64,000 nucleotides of DNA from an uncultured Lachnospiraceae bacterium (GCA_958428365.1 CAUAFT010000012.1:1-64000); one strand, 5' to 3'; positions 41,868 to 51,380 are shown, counted from the stretch's first letter. Notes: a model not told the origin generated them from the sequence alone. Translations and numbers: made by a program.

Positions 41868-42704
41868 TTATATGTCTGTAACCTGAATTAATTTGTTCTG
41901 TATGAGACGATAACTCTGAATTCCTCTGATATCTTTCTTATTAGGCTCTATAAAATACTGCTGGTAACTCATATCGCCTGTCTCATTCGCTCCCTTAGGC
42001 AATATTTCCGAAACATAGAGATTGCCGCAGACCTTTCCTTTTTTATTCTGGCTGAGCTTAAAATCACCGATTTCTATTCTCCGGCTGCTGCTTGCAGTAC
42101 TTCCCTCTATCACAATCAGAACCTTAGATTCAAAATAGGATTCTTTGTACTTGTTCAGCTTCTTTCCCAAAGCGCTTTTCTGGAAATACGCCTTTGTTCC
42201 GGGACTGTTGTATTTTTTATATTGTTTCTGCATGTCCTTTTTAAAGGTGGTAAGCTCTTTGTAAGATGTAATCACTCTGTATGTTTTTCCTGAAGATTTC
42301 AGATAAGGGTTGGAGGATGAAGTATAGGATTTCTTTGCCTTGATCGTTTTCGCCTTATACTTCAAAACTTTGACTTTACAGGAAGCCTTCACTGTCTTGT
42401 CCTTTTTAGAAACTGCCGTGATGGTGGCTGTTCCGGCTTTTATGCCTGTTACCTTACCGGATTTTGTAACCCTGGCTACTTTTTTATTGGAGCTGGACCA
42501 TCTTACATCTGTGGATGCTCCCTTCGGGACTGTCTTTTTTACCTTTAAGGTGATACTCTGATCTGTGTAGATGGTCTGATTTTTACTGGATAAGATGATC
42601 TGCTTTGGTGTTTCACCTTTGGCTTGTACTGTGTATGATGGGTAGATACCGAGAATCAGACTGAGTATCAGTAAGATCGCCAATCCGTATTTTTTCTGTT
42701 TCAT
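41868..42704 (-). CDS. Secreted protein with a bacterial Ig-like (Big2) domain
   Basis: 278 residues. A signal peptide (1-28: lysines, then 'YGLAILLILSLILGIYPSYTVQA') is followed by a Big2 domain (about 34-113) with 'IILSSKNQTIYTDQSITLKVKK' and 'DVRWSSSNKKVARVTKSGKVTGIKAGTATITA', the family signature. The C-terminal 150 residues are Lys/Tyr-rich and include 'ESKVLIVIEGSTASSSRRIEI', a domain I do not recognise. It follows the secreted subtilase gene by 14 bp, so they are likely co-expressed and act at the cell surface. The substrate or partner is unknown. Confidence 0.82.
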   Translation of the reverse strand: MKQKKYGLAILLILSLILGIYPSYTVQAKGETPKQIILSSKNQTIYTDQSITLKVKKTVPKGASTDVRWSSSNKKVARVTKSGKVTGIKAGTATITAVSKKDKTVKASCKVKVLKYKAKTIKAKKSYTSSSNPYLKSSGKTYRVITSYKELTTFKKDMQKQYKKYNSPGTKAYFQKSALGKKLNKYKESYFESKVLIVIEGSTASSSRRIEIGDFKLSQNKKGKVCGNLYVSEILPKGANETGDMSYQQYFIEPNKKDIRGIQSYRLIQNKLIQVTDI

Positions 42705-42718
42705 ATGATGCTTCCTCC

Positions 42719-44638
42719 TTATTTGCTTTTTCCAGATCTTATGCTGGAGTATTTACAATACTTATTTTCATTTCCATATTTCATGTAGCCGCGCACCTTA
42801 TAATAGTATGTCTTCCCAGATTTTAACCCCGTATCGGTGTAGGAACATGTATATTTATCCTTAACTGTTTTTATCTTTTCATAAGTTCCATCTTTACTTG
42901 TAGCCCTATACAAAACATATCCTTCAGAATCTGAATCTCCTCCCCATTTTATTTTCAAACTCCCCTTTTTGTCAGGTACGGAAACACTTGCTACTTCTTT
43001 TTTATCTTTAAAAGACAGATATTTTGCTTCCTGGATAGAAAGTCCGCTGTTAATTAGCCCACTTCCCATCTTATTTAAACCTATATCTTTTGCTTTATTT
43101 TTTATAATGTTTTCTACCTGAGATGCTGAAAGATCACAATTATATGACCTCATTACTGCTATTGTACCACTCACGATTGGAGCTGAAAAGGATGTTCCAT
43201 TTACCGCCTGATATGTACTTCCTGTTTTACAAGTATAGATAGAAACACCTGGCGCAGATATATCTACATCACTTCCATAGTTTGAGAAACTTGCCTTTTT
43301 ATTATCCTCCGTAGTTGCCGCTGCCGAAATAACATATTTATAAGAAGAGGGATAATGCTTTGTACTTTTATTGTCATTTCCAGCCGAAGCTACCACTACA
43401 ACATCTGCCTGATGCGCATATGCTATCGCAGCCTCATACGCTTCTGAATAGGAATAGGATCCTGAGCTGATATTTATGACGTCCGCACCATTATCCACAG
43501 CGTAATAAATTCCTCGTATCAATGCACTATGACTCAGTGTTTTTGGTTCAGTTGCACATTTAATTGCCATAATTCTTACCATACATGCGTCTGCTCCTGA
43601 CCCTACACCTGCGATTCCTTTTGCATTATCCGCTTCTGCAGCAATTACTCCTGTCACCTCTGTACCATGATCTGAAGTATATTGTTTTGATAATGTCGTT
43701 AATTTAGGGTTTCCAGATACAGTAGTATCTACACTTCTGGACTTCAAATACATATTTTTTAAGTCCGGATGATTCATCTGGCAACCTGTATCCAAAACAG
43801 CAACATACGTCTCACGAAAACCAAAATCCCGAACAGCGTTCCAACCACTCTCTACATTAATATTATTTAAATAATATTGCTTTCCACTATAAGTGTCATT
43901 AGTGATACATTCTCCGTCAATCTCTTCTTTATAATCAGGCTCTACATATTTAACATTCGCATAACTGCTGTATTCAGCAATTGCCTGCTCAACGGTTTGA
44001 CCATTAGAAATATCAATTACTGACATTACATCTTTTTTCTGGTTCGCAACTTTTCTTATCTGCTCTTTTTTATAATTCTTTAATCCACTTAAGTCTACTT
44101 TATTCTCATTGAACATTTCTATTTCACCAAACAATTCGGCTGCTACTTTTCTAATATAGCTTTTTGAAGTGTCTGGTTCAAATCCAACAATTACTCTTTC
44201 CACATCATAATCCAAATGATCTGATTTTTTTCTTTCGTCCTGCGCTTCCTTATAATTTTTGATAATTTTTTCTGCTCTGGAATCTATATGATTTGTAAGA
44301 TTCTTCAAATTGACTTTGTCTCCATTATTATAATACTCTTCCAATACATTTTTTAAAGTATACTCATACAGATCTTTTTCCTCGATCGCATTAATTAATT
44401 TTGCTGCCGTTGATCCACTTCGCCTGGATTGCTTTATTATATCAACTGTCCGACTCATGTCTTCTTTAGAAAACGGATTTTCCTCTGGTACAATACGATA
44501 ATCCTGGCTCTCCGGATCGATATTTTTCTGAGTTTCTGACGCATCAACTTGCAGTACCCCAGTGAAAGCAGTATTTGTAATCACTAACGTACCTAATAAT
44601 ATACAGATACCCTTTCTTAACAAATTCTTCCCTTTCAT
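42719..44638 (-). CDS. Secreted subtilisin-like serine protease (S8)
   Basis: 639 residues. A signal peptide (about 1-33) is followed by a ~200-residue prodomain region (with a helical part and 'VIVGFEPDTSKSYIRKVAAELFGEIEMF', an I9-like inhibitor segment). The catalytic domain has Asp in AVLDTG (about 283), His in SDHGTEVTG (about 324), Asn in ASAGND and Ser in GTSFSAP (about 481). The C-terminal ~85 residues form a fibronectin type III-like domain ('SVPDKKGSLKIKWGGDSDSEGYVLYRATSKDGTYEKIKTV'). It has no LPXTG anchor. It lies directly downstream of a LytTR target site and the LytTR regulator gene, which suggests regulation by that system. Confidence 0.93.
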   Translation of the reverse strand: MKGKNLLRKGICILLGTLVITNTAFTGVLQVDASETQKNIDPESQDYRIVPEENPFSKEDMSRTVDIIKQSRRSGSTAAKLINAIEEKDLYEYTLKNVLEEYYNNGDKVNLKNLTNHIDSRAEKIIKNYKEAQDERKKSDHLDYDVERVIVGFEPDTSKSYIRKVAAELFGEIEMFNENKVDLSGLKNYKKEQIRKVANQKKDVMSVIDISNGQTVEQAIAEYSSYANVKYVEPDYKEEIDGECITNDTYSGKQYYLNNINVESGWNAVRDFGFRETYVAVLDTGCQMNHPDLKNMYLKSRSVDTTVSGNPKLTTLSKQYTSDHGTEVTGVIAAEADNAKGIAGVGSGADACMVRIMAIKCATEPKTLSHSALIRGIYYAVDNGADVINISSGSYSYSEAYEAAIAYAHQADVVVVASAGNDNKSTKHYPSSYKYVISAAATTEDNKKASFSNYGSDVDISAPGVSIYTCKTGSTYQAVNGTSFSAPIVSGTIAVMRSYNCDLSASQVENIIKNKAKDIGLNKMGSGLINSGLSIQEAKYLSFKDKKEVASVSVPDKKGSLKIKWGGDSDSEGYVLYRATSKDGTYEKIKTVKDKYTCSYTDTGLKSGKTYYYKVRGYMKYGNENKYCKYSSIRSGKSK

Positions 44639-44729
44639 AATTTCTCCATTCTTTTACAATCTAAACTTAAAAACCTACATAGTTCCCCAATACAATATTC
44701 TACCCTCCTTTTCTCCTGACTTAACTATC

Positions 44730-44798
44730 AGTATAAGCCAATCAGACACACAACTCTATTTTCATGTTACAAACTGTAGGTTTTTTGTCATAAATTGT
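44730..44798 (-). promoter_or_regulatory. LytTR direct-repeat site and weak promoter before the secreted protease gene
   Basis: On the minus strand ACAGTTTGT (44769-44777) matches the LytTR box consensus fully, and ACAATTTAT (44790-44798) matches all but one position. They are 21 bp apart, two helical turns. A -10-like TATACT lies at 44730-44735 with a poor -35, so the boxes end roughly 10 bp upstream of the -35. This is the geometry of an activator-dependent promoter. Confidence 0.7.
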
Positions 44799-44824
44799 AG
44801 GTTTTTGCAAAAGAACTCCCTGTC

Positions 44825-45532
44825 TTAAATGATTATTGTATTTTTTCTGATATATTCTAAGTATGCTTTTTTTACCTTTCGACACATACCTCTCGCAACT
44901 TTTACCCGATAGCCTCCTTCTATCTCAACATATTTCTCTGTTATCCTGGTAACATATTTTAAATGAATCAGCGCAGAACGATGTACCCTGATAAATCCCA
45001 TTTCCTTTAATTCTTCCTCGCATTGTTTTAAGGATACTCTTAGTAATAAATCTTCTCCGTCGGCAATAACATTCACATATCCCCCATCTGCCTGTAGATA
45101 GCGGATCTCATTTATACTAATTCCATTCCCGCCTATTTTCCATGTAATATGTTCTCTCTCGATATCTCTGCATACATATTCCAGAACTTCCGGTATTTTC
45201 TTTTCGGCGTCACCTTTATTTATAAAACCAAAAACATTTTTTCCAAAGGCTTCTCTCATACATTCTTCATGAAATGACAAAAATATGATTCGAACGGATT
45301 CAGCCCGAAACACAAGCTGATTTTTTACATCTATTCCGGACATCTCACCCATTTCTATATCTAAAAAAAGAACATCCCACGATAATGACTCTACCTTCAG
45401 GAGTTCTTCCCCACATGAAAAAAGCTCTATCCGGTAATCTTCCTGTTTTATCGCAAAATATTCTTCGCACAGATTCTTAACTTTTTCTGCAAATATTTGA
45501 TTGTCCTCACACACCGCTACACTAATACTCAT
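44825..45532 (-). CDS. LytTR response regulator
   Basis: 235 residues from the ATG at 45532, which has AGGAGGGG seven bases upstream; an earlier in-frame codon at 45559 has no such support. The receiver domain has 'VAVCEDNQIF', phospho-Asp in DVLFLDIEMGEMSG and the Lys in GFINKGD. The LytTR domain (about 135-230) includes 'IRYLQADGGYVNVIADGEDLLLRVSL' and 'RVHRSALIHLKYVTRI'. No histidine kinase gene is adjacent; the kinase must be elsewhere, or the regulator is an orphan. The protease operon with its LytTR box directly follows, so it is the likely target. Confidence 0.9.
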   Translation of the reverse strand: MSISVAVCEDNQIFAEKVKNLCEEYFAIKQEDYRIELFSCGEELLKVESLSWDVLFLDIEMGEMSGIDVKNQLVFRAESVRIIFLSFHEECMREAFGKNVFGFINKGDAEKKIPEVLEYVCRDIEREHITWKIGGNGISINEIRYLQADGGYVNVIADGEDLLLRVSLKQCEEELKEMGFIRVHRSALIHLKYVTRITEKYVEIEGGYRVKVARGMCRKVKKAYLEYIRKNTIII

Positions 45533-45680
45533 TTTCAAACCCCTCCTGATTTTAACCATTCTTCTCTCACATAAATGTCTTTATAGGTTTAAAAGATACC
45601 TGATCCTCTTATAATCCCATCTTTTCTTTAAAAATAATACCACACATACCTCATCATTACCACTATAAAACCATTCTTCC

Positions 45681-45777
45681 TTGACAATCCTGTTCTTCCC
45701 TTTAAAATAAGATTTAAACCAGAATTTCTCCTGTTACAACTTGGAAATATTTCATTGCTATGATGAACATGTAACAG
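45681..45777 (+). promoter_or_regulatory. Promoter and inverted repeat upstream of the secreted-protein/two-component operon
   Basis: The -35 TTGACA (45681-45686) and -10 TAAAAT (45703-45708) are 16 bp apart. Downstream of the expected start point is an inverted repeat CTGTTACA (45731-45738) / TGTAACAG (45770-45777), a possible target of the operon's own OmpR-type regulator. The 5' leader would be about 110 nt. Confidence 0.6.
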
Positions 45778-45824
45778 AGATCTTATCTACATAATCCATT
45801 TTACAACAAACAGGAGGAATGACT

Positions 45825-46382
45825 ATGATCCGAAAACACAGAAATATCATCATCGCATCAGCCCTGATCCTGGGACTCTCCGGCTCCTTTGCCTTAGGCT
45901 CCCGTTATGCACAGAATCGAATCCATACCAGGATACTGGTATCTGATTCCACAGACAATTCCGCCGAAAACGGCTCCGGAAATGATAAGATACTTCAAGG
46001 TGAACTCTCAAAAACATCACCGAACACCATTACAGTAAAAGGACTCTCCGAGACATCACAGGGAGACAGCTCTGTAGAAGTATCTCTTGAATCCGAGGAT
46101 CAGGAAGCTATCAGCTTAGAATATGCCAAGTCCTTATTATCAGAGATGCCGGACGCCCCATTATTGCAAAAAAACGCTGCGGAAAATTACGGCGACAGTT
46201 CTTTGCAGAATGCAATCGAGGACGTCAATGCCACCAGTAAAGATTCCACCGAGATCATCCGTGAAGTCTGCGAGGAGGCAGGCATTGACCCGGACAAGGC
46301 CGTTGTAAAGGATCTGACCGCAGAACAGATTGCCAGGATCGATCAGGCAGTCTTTGAAGCATCGGATCATCCAAAAGACTAG
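45825..46382 (+). CDS. Secreted or membrane-anchored protein of unknown function
   Basis: 185 residues from the ATG at 45825 (AGGAGG seven bases upstream; the ATG at 45819 is too close to that site). An N-terminal hydrophobic segment ('NIIIASALILGLSGSFALGS') could be a signal peptide or anchor. The rest is acidic with Ser/Asn/Asp ('DSTDNSAENGSGNDKI'), low in aromatics and without Cys. A C-terminal helix runs 'STEIIREVCEEAGIDPDKAVVKDLTAEQIARIDQAVFEASDHPKD', which includes one Cys. No family recognised. It is the first gene of an operon with an OmpR-type regulator and kinase, so it may be a periplasmic-side modulator or the system's sensor partner. Confidence 0.7.
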   Translation: MIRKHRNIIIASALILGLSGSFALGSRYAQNRIHTRILVSDSTDNSAENGSGNDKILQGELSKTSPNTITVKGLSETSQGDSSVEVSLESEDQEAISLEYAKSLLSEMPDAPLLQKNAAENYGDSSLQNAIEDVNATSKDSTEIIREVCEEAGIDPDKAVVKDLTAEQIARIDQAVFEASDHPKD

Positions 46383-46391
46383 GAGCAACTT

Positions 46392-47045
46392 ATGGCTGTT
46401 ATTTTCATTATAGAAGACGATAAAACCATCGCTGAACTTATGAACCGCTGCCTGTCCATGACCGGGCATCACTGTCTCACTGCCTCTTCGGGCAGTGAGG
46501 CTCTTTCCATTTTTAAAGAACAGAACCCAGATCTGATCTTACTGGATATCAATCTGCCTGATGTGGACGGTTTCACTCTGGCAACACAGCTTCCGGATCC
46601 AAAGCCTCCCGTAATCTATGTCACCGCCAGAAGCGATATCTCCGACCGGGTACGGGGACTCAACGGCGGCGCCGAGGATTATATCGTGAAACCTTTTGAC
46701 TTCCAGGAATTGATTGCCAGAGTCAATGTGGTACTCCGCCGTTATCATAAAGAGGAAAGTCTCTTTCAATGCAACGGCGTTACGGTTCATTTAGATGATT
46801 ATAAGGCATACCGCGGCGATAGGGAGATTCCCATGACAAAGCAGGAATTTGAACTTCTCCGTGCCCTGATCCTTAACAAGAACCTCACCCTCACCAGAGA
46901 TCAGCTCTTAAACGCCGCCTGGGGATGGGACTACGATGGAGACGCTCGCACGGTAGACGTGCATATTTTACGGCTCCGCAAAAAATTACATTGGGAAAAC
47001 TATATCAAAACTGTATACAAGATTGGTTATCGATTGGAGGTCTGA
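46392..47045 (+). CDS. OmpR-family response regulator
   Basis: 217 residues. Receiver: 'FIIEDDKT', phospho-Asp in LILLDINLPDVDG, Lys in DYIVKPF. Effector domain: 'IPMTKQEFELLRALILNKNLTLTRDQLL', 'RTVDVHILRLRKKL' and 'IKTVYKIGYRLEV', the winged-helix pattern. It begins 9 bp after the secreted-protein gene and ends one base before the kinase ATG (TGATATG). Probably controls its own operon through the inverted repeat at 45731-45777. Confidence 0.95.
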   Translation: MAVIFIIEDDKTIAELMNRCLSMTGHHCLTASSGSEALSIFKEQNPDLILLDINLPDVDGFTLATQLPDPKPPVIYVTARSDISDRVRGLNGGAEDYIVKPFDFQELIARVNVVLRRYHKEESLFQCNGVTVHLDDYKAYRGDREIPMTKQEFELLRALILNKNLTLTRDQLLNAAWGWDYDGDARTVDVHILRLRKKLHWENYIKTVYKIGYRLEV

Positions 47046-47046
47046 T

Positions 47047-48207
47047 ATGAAACTTTGGGAAAAAACTTATTTATTGACGGTTACGATCATCCTTCTGACC
47101 TTATATGGAAGCCTCTTTCTGATTCTGAACATGTCTTACCGCAACAACTTCCGTCAGCTCTATGACAATGCCTTTCAAACGGAACAGAGTATCCTTCTGT
47201 CCACTCAGTCGATTTTTTCTATGGAAAATCCTGAGGATAAACTAAGCCTCTACTGTAATTCCATGAAAAAGCTGGGAATTTCCACTGCCATCTACTATAA
47301 CGGAGAACTCCTGAGCTGTCATCTTCCCTTCACTCCCGATGATCCAAAAGGTCTTACGAAAGGGTCTCAGATCGTTGCAGATCAGGGAGAAAAGTATCTG
47401 CTGCTCTTTGACTCCTATCTTTCTCCGGATAAAGGTTCGGATGTAAATACAGAGATAGATGACAGCGCACAGTTTACACTGTTCTATGCAAGACCTCTGG
47501 ACGACTTTTATCAGGCTTTTTACCGTCAGATGGGATCCTTCCTCCTCACTGCCGCCCTGATCTCCATACTGCTCATGATCATTCTCTACCTGTGCATGAA
47601 TCGGATCTACCGCCCTGTTCACAATATCGCCCATGAGCTGCGGACTCCTCTCACCTCGATTCAGGGTTATGCCCAATATATCCTGCTGGGCAAGCTAAAG
47701 GAAGAGGATATTCATTTTGCCAGTGAACAGATACATCGGGAGGCAAAGTACATGAACGAGATCATCGAACGGCTACTGGCAATGGAACAGTTGGGGAATC
47801 ACCAGATTTCCATGAAAAAAATAGATCCTGATGATCTGTTTTCCACCATCAGAACCTATTATCCCTCCATTACGATTCACAACGAAATGGCGGACTTGAT
47901 CGGAGACCGCTCCCTACTATTGTCTCTGCTTTTGAATCTGATCTCTAATATCAGCCGCGACGGAGGCGAGACCTGTCTTACCGCCTCAGAACATGAGATC
48001 CGTATCAACAACCCGGAGGATTTCATTGAACCGGAGCTTTTGATATTCTTGAATAAGAACCGCTCCCTTCCGAAAAACAGAATCCACGGAAGAGGTCTTG
48101 GGGTTCCGCTGTGTCATGAGATCGTAAAGCTCCATCAGGGAACCCTGCGGTATGAATCCACAAAGGAGGATGGTACTACGGTGGTGATTCAACTGGGTCC
48201 TAATTAG
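47047..48207 (+). CDS. Sensor histidine kinase without a HAMP domain
   Basis: 386 residues from the ATG at 47047, which has GGAGG six bases upstream. Two membrane helices (about 8-30 and 164-188) flank a ~130-residue extracytoplasmic domain. The HisKA motif HELRTPLTSIQGYAQYI begins only about 14 residues after the second helix, so no HAMP linker fits. The ATPase domain has an N-box 'LSLLLNLISNISRDGG' and G-box 'GRGLGVPLCHEIV'. The canonical N-box Asn is present, but the ATP-lid region is short. Its stop overlaps the convergent GNAT-like gene by 8 bp. Confidence 0.9.
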   Translation: MKLWEKTYLLTVTIILLTLYGSLFLILNMSYRNNFRQLYDNAFQTEQSILLSTQSIFSMENPEDKLSLYCNSMKKLGISTAIYYNGELLSCHLPFTPDDPKGLTKGSQIVADQGEKYLLLFDSYLSPDKGSDVNTEIDDSAQFTLFYARPLDDFYQAFYRQMGSFLLTAALISILLMIILYLCMNRIYRPVHNIAHELRTPLTSIQGYAQYILLGKLKEEDIHFASEQIHREAKYMNEIIERLLAMEQLGNHQISMKKIDPDDLFSTIRTYYPSITIHNEMADLIGDRSLLLSLLLNLISNISRDGGETCLTASEHEIRINNPEDFIEPELLIFLNKNRSLPKNRIHGRGLGVPLCHEIVKLHQGTLRYESTKEDGTTVVIQLGPN

Positions 48208-48736
48208 ATATTTTCTTCAATCCCCTCGCCTTTATCGATCCATAGATCTCCCGATACACCGACACATACTCCTCATAATTCAGGATGCACCGATATCCCA
48301 GAACCTCCATCTCCGTTCCAAACACGTCCACCAGCATCCCTGTTTCTGTCATTTGATTCCTGAGATAAAAATGCTTCCGTCGTTCTCTGTCTGCCTGATT
48401 CTCCGCCCTTCCATAAGTGCTCTCGATCTCCAGGAAAAACCGCTTATCCCCATAATGCTTCTGTAGCATCTTAAGGGCATGGGAACCGCAGCCTCCTCCT
48501 CGCTTCTTTTCTGCCATGGCAAAATAGTCCAGCAGCACCAGATCCTTCGCTTTCATGGTAATTGCCAGACCTGTGAACTCGTCCCCTTCTTCTATCCGCC
48601 AGATATCCACAAGCCCCTTTCTCTGCTTGTGTTTTATCAACCAAAAGGGTTTCTTCTCACAGACTGGAAATGCCTCTTCATAAAGATCCTTAACCTCTGC
48701 AAGCTCTGCCCTCGTTTTTGCTCTTTTAAACTTCAT
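48200..48736 (-). CDS. GNAT-like acetyltransferase
   Basis: 178 residues. Its beginning 'FKRAKTRAELAEVKDLYEEAFP' and the acetyl-CoA loop region 'LDYFAMAEKKRGGGCGSHALKML' (R/Q-x-x-G-x-G/S) place it in the GNAT superfamily. Later strands ('RFFLEIES', 'EVLGYRCILNYEEYVSVYREIYG') fit. No close family or substrate is evident. The gene is convergent with the kinase operon, overlapping by 8 bp. Confidence 0.75.
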   Translation of the reverse strand: MKFKRAKTRAELAEVKDLYEEAFPVCEKKPFWLIKHKQRKGLVDIWRIEEGDEFTGLAITMKAKDLVLLDYFAMAEKKRGGGCGSHALKMLQKHYGDKRFFLEIESTYGRAENQADRERRKHFYLRNQMTETGMLVDVFGTEMEVLGYRCILNYEEYVSVYREIYGSIKARGLKKISN

Positions 48737-48779
48737 CCTTTTCCTGACCTTCTACTTCCTGATTCTGTCTATATAACTT

Positions 48780-50489
48780 CTAGTTTTCCACCTTCAATAA
48801 TCCACGGCATCGATTCAGCGCAGCATAAAGCTCCTGCTTTCTCGGCAGGATCAGATTCCCCGGCACGTCCCCCTGGCAGAATGCCTCGAATCCTTCCCGC
48901 TGTGCCTTCTCATAAAACACTTCCACCGCTTCCTGCAGAGTTCTCTTTCCATCGAAATAATGCAGCTTCATAGACTTTATCATCAATCCCAGCGCCGTCA
49001 GCTGCTCCTGATCCACCAACTGCTCCACCAGACGCAGATCAATATTTTCCTTATTAATGGAGATACTCTCTTTTCCCAATGTTTTGATCTTAATGCGGCT
49101 CTCCTTTGCAAAGGCTCCATCCCGCTTCACAACACGCTGCATGGACGGTTTCTCTGCTGGCTGCATATGCTCCAGCACCAGAGGAAACTGTTCCGCTTCC
49201 TTCTTCGCAAGCTCCGTAATCTCCACCGGCACATAACGGTTCATCTGAATGATATGGTCTGCCTTGTGGAAATAGGAACCGGAGCTGCCTGCCACCAGGA
49301 TCGTAGAGATCCCATCCTCCTCGTACAACTCCCTTACCCGGTCGATAAACGGGATGATCGGTTCCTCCTCCCGGTGAACCACCCTCTGCATCAGTTCATC
49401 CCGGATCATGAAGTTGGTAGCGCTGGTATCCTCATCGATGAGAAACAGTCCTGCCCCAGCCTCCATGGCTTCTACGGTATTCGCCGCCTGGGAGGTACTG
49501 CCGCTGGCATCCTCCGTATAGAAGGAAGTGGTATCCTTTCCGTTTGGAAGATTCTGGATAAACATGGAGATATCCACCTTCTGAATACTTCTTCCATCCT
49601 CAGCCCGCAGCTTCACTCCGCTGTCGTCGGTAATGACATATTCTCTGCCATCCCCGGCAATGTGATTGTACACACCCAGCTCCAGAGCCTTTAACAGTGT
49701 AGACTTACCATGATACCCTCCTCCCACGATCAAAGTGACTCCTTTTGGTATTCCCATTCCGCTTATCTTTCCATGGTGTGGCAGATCCATGCTGATTTCC
49801 ATGGATTTTGGCGATGTAAATGCTACGGCTCCTTTCATCGGCAGCATAGAGACTCCTGATTTTCTTGGCAGGATAGATCCATTGGCAACAAAGGCGGTAA
49901 GCCCCCGTTTTGGCAGTTCTTCCCGGATATATTGCTGATCCACCGCCAGATGTACCGTCCTCTCCAACTCCTCTCTGGAATAGGAGCTTTGATACATCGC
50001 ATGTTTTACACAGATCGGAAGAAAATTAAATAATATTTTAATTAATTCTCCTGCGTTTACTGTTCTGCCGTTGGCAGGGAAGCCAACCTCCATTCTCACC
50101 GTCACATTTCCGCTCTTAGTATCCACCACACAGGCGCTTCGATTGAGCACCTCCTGCTCCGGATTGCTAACAGAGATCAGGCCGCTCTTGCCGGAACCTT
50201 TTGCTTTGAAAGAATATTCTTTCACCTTCGCTGCCATCCTTCTTAAAATATGGTCCTGAAGGGCAATCCTTTTACACTCTTCATCATAAAAATAAGTATC
50301 AAATGCCGCCTTTTTTCCGGAAACATGGACGCTGACCTTAGATGGGGATGCAAAGGGATCTCCCTGTACATGATCTATGGATAACACAAATCCCGGAAAC
50401 TGATAGGATCCTCTGGTATCCTTATACGCCGGATACCCCTTATGGTCGATCCTCTGTAACAGACTACGCAATTCTTCTGATGATTTCAT
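48780..50489 (-). CDS. ABC-class ATPase-like protein (PF09818 type)
   Basis: 569 residues. A P-loop GGGYHGKST (about residue 252), a downstream 'GAGLFLIDEDTSATNFMIRD' that serves as Walker B, and 'TTSFYTEDASGSTSQA' resemble the signature loop of 'predicted ATPase of the ABC class'. The N-terminal half precedes the P-loop and includes 'DTRGSYQFPGFVLSIDHVQGDPFASPSKVSVHV'. No membrane segments and no partner permease are near. The role of this family is unknown. Its promoter has a TATAAT at 50544-50549 (minus strand). Confidence 0.82.
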   Translation of the reverse strand: MKSSEELRSLLQRIDHKGYPAYKDTRGSYQFPGFVLSIDHVQGDPFASPSKVSVHVSGKKAAFDTYFYDEECKRIALQDHILRRMAAKVKEYSFKAKGSGKSGLISVSNPEQEVLNRSACVVDTKSGNVTVRMEVGFPANGRTVNAGELIKILFNFLPICVKHAMYQSSYSREELERTVHLAVDQQYIREELPKRGLTAFVANGSILPRKSGVSMLPMKGAVAFTSPKSMEISMDLPHHGKISGMGIPKGVTLIVGGGYHGKSTLLKALELGVYNHIAGDGREYVITDDSGVKLRAEDGRSIQKVDISMFIQNLPNGKDTTSFYTEDASGSTSQAANTVEAMEAGAGLFLIDEDTSATNFMIRDELMQRVVHREEEPIIPFIDRVRELYEEDGISTILVAGSSGSYFHKADHIIQMNRYVPVEITELAKKEAEQFPLVLEHMQPAEKPSMQRVVKRDGAFAKESRIKIKTLGKESISINKENIDLRLVEQLVDQEQLTALGLMIKSMKLHYFDGKRTLQEAVEVFYEKAQREGFEAFCQGDVPGNLILPRKQELYAALNRCRGLLKVEN

Positions 50490-50741
50490 ACTACTATTTA
50501 TCCTCCTCTGAATAAAAATAAAAGGCTATGATATATCCCTGATATTATACCACAGCCATTCCGATTTGCCATCCAAACTTCATTCATGCACTTATTGTGC
50601 CTTGTCTAAAAAACCGCCGACACTATGAGTAACAGGAAGGTAATATTAATCATTAAAATTATTTTCAGCAATTTTGTATTCAAAACCAAATCTATAATTT
50701 ATAAAATTATTGAATATGTAATACTGAAAGTCGTTCCTTTA

Positions 50742-51380
50742 TCATATACGGTAGACCTCACCCGCTTTGATCTTATATACTTCTCCTAAAAAATCTGTCT
50801 TTCCATTGTGGCAAATAATGATACTATTATCACACAATCCATATAGATCATATTTTTTCGATAATTCCAATAATTCCTCTGATATTTTTTCAACTTCAAA
50901 ATGTGGTTCCACAGAAATATCCACACAACCCAGCCCCTGATATATCTTCTGCTCACAGTGCCCACATGACAGAGTACAGATGGATGTCTTAGATAAGTTA
51001 ATCGCCCCGGCACTCATACCAATCACAATTCCTGTATGTTGCCGGATAACTTCATCTAATCCATATTCCAACAAATACTGATGCTCTACTATGGTATCCC
51101 CGCCGGAAAGCCAAACCACATCTGCTTCCTCTACCTTTCTCCGGGCATCTTCCTTTGCCATTCTTCCATCCACCACACAGGCTTCTTGAAAGATCATGTC
51201 TTTTTCACGAAACATATTCAGAAATAACCTAAAGTACTCATCTGTCTTTTTATAATTCCCTTCAAATTCTGAAGCAATAAATGCAAACTTATTTCTATTT
51301 TGAATGAGTCTATTAAGTTCTTCTGCCACCTGGTTATTAAAACCATTTGGAAACATACTGCTTAATATATATGTGTTCAT
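50742..51380 (-). CDS. Peptidase E-like (S51) protein
   Basis: 212 residues. The S51 nucleophile Ser123 is in GMSAGAINL, preceded by 'WLSGGDT' at 90-96; a Glu/His acid pair is plausible in 'VEPHFEVEKISEELL'. Known members cleave Asp-Xaa dipeptides or process small peptides, and have a class I glutamine amidotransferase-like fold. It follows the MFS gene by 66 bp on the same strand, at the edge of the AT-rich island. It may be part of the biosynthetic cluster (peptide clearance or self-protection) or an old neighbour. Its base composition is AT-rich like the island. Confidence 0.82.
   Translation of the reverse strand: MNTYILSSMFPNGFNNQVAEELNRLIQNRNKFAFIASEFEGNYKKTDEYFRLFLNMFREKDMIFQEACVVDGRMAKEDARRKVEEADVVWLSGGDTIVEHQYLLEYGLDEVIRQHTGIVIGMSAGAINLSKTSICTLSCGHCEQKIYQGLGCVDISVEPHFEVEKISEELLELSKKYDLYGLCDNSIIICHNGKTDFLGEVYKIKAGEVYRI

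Noticed and set aside
48200..48736. Overlap of the GNAT-like gene with the kinase gene as a frameshifted fusion
   Set aside because: The genes are convergent on opposite strands and overlap by only 8 bp; both read complete.
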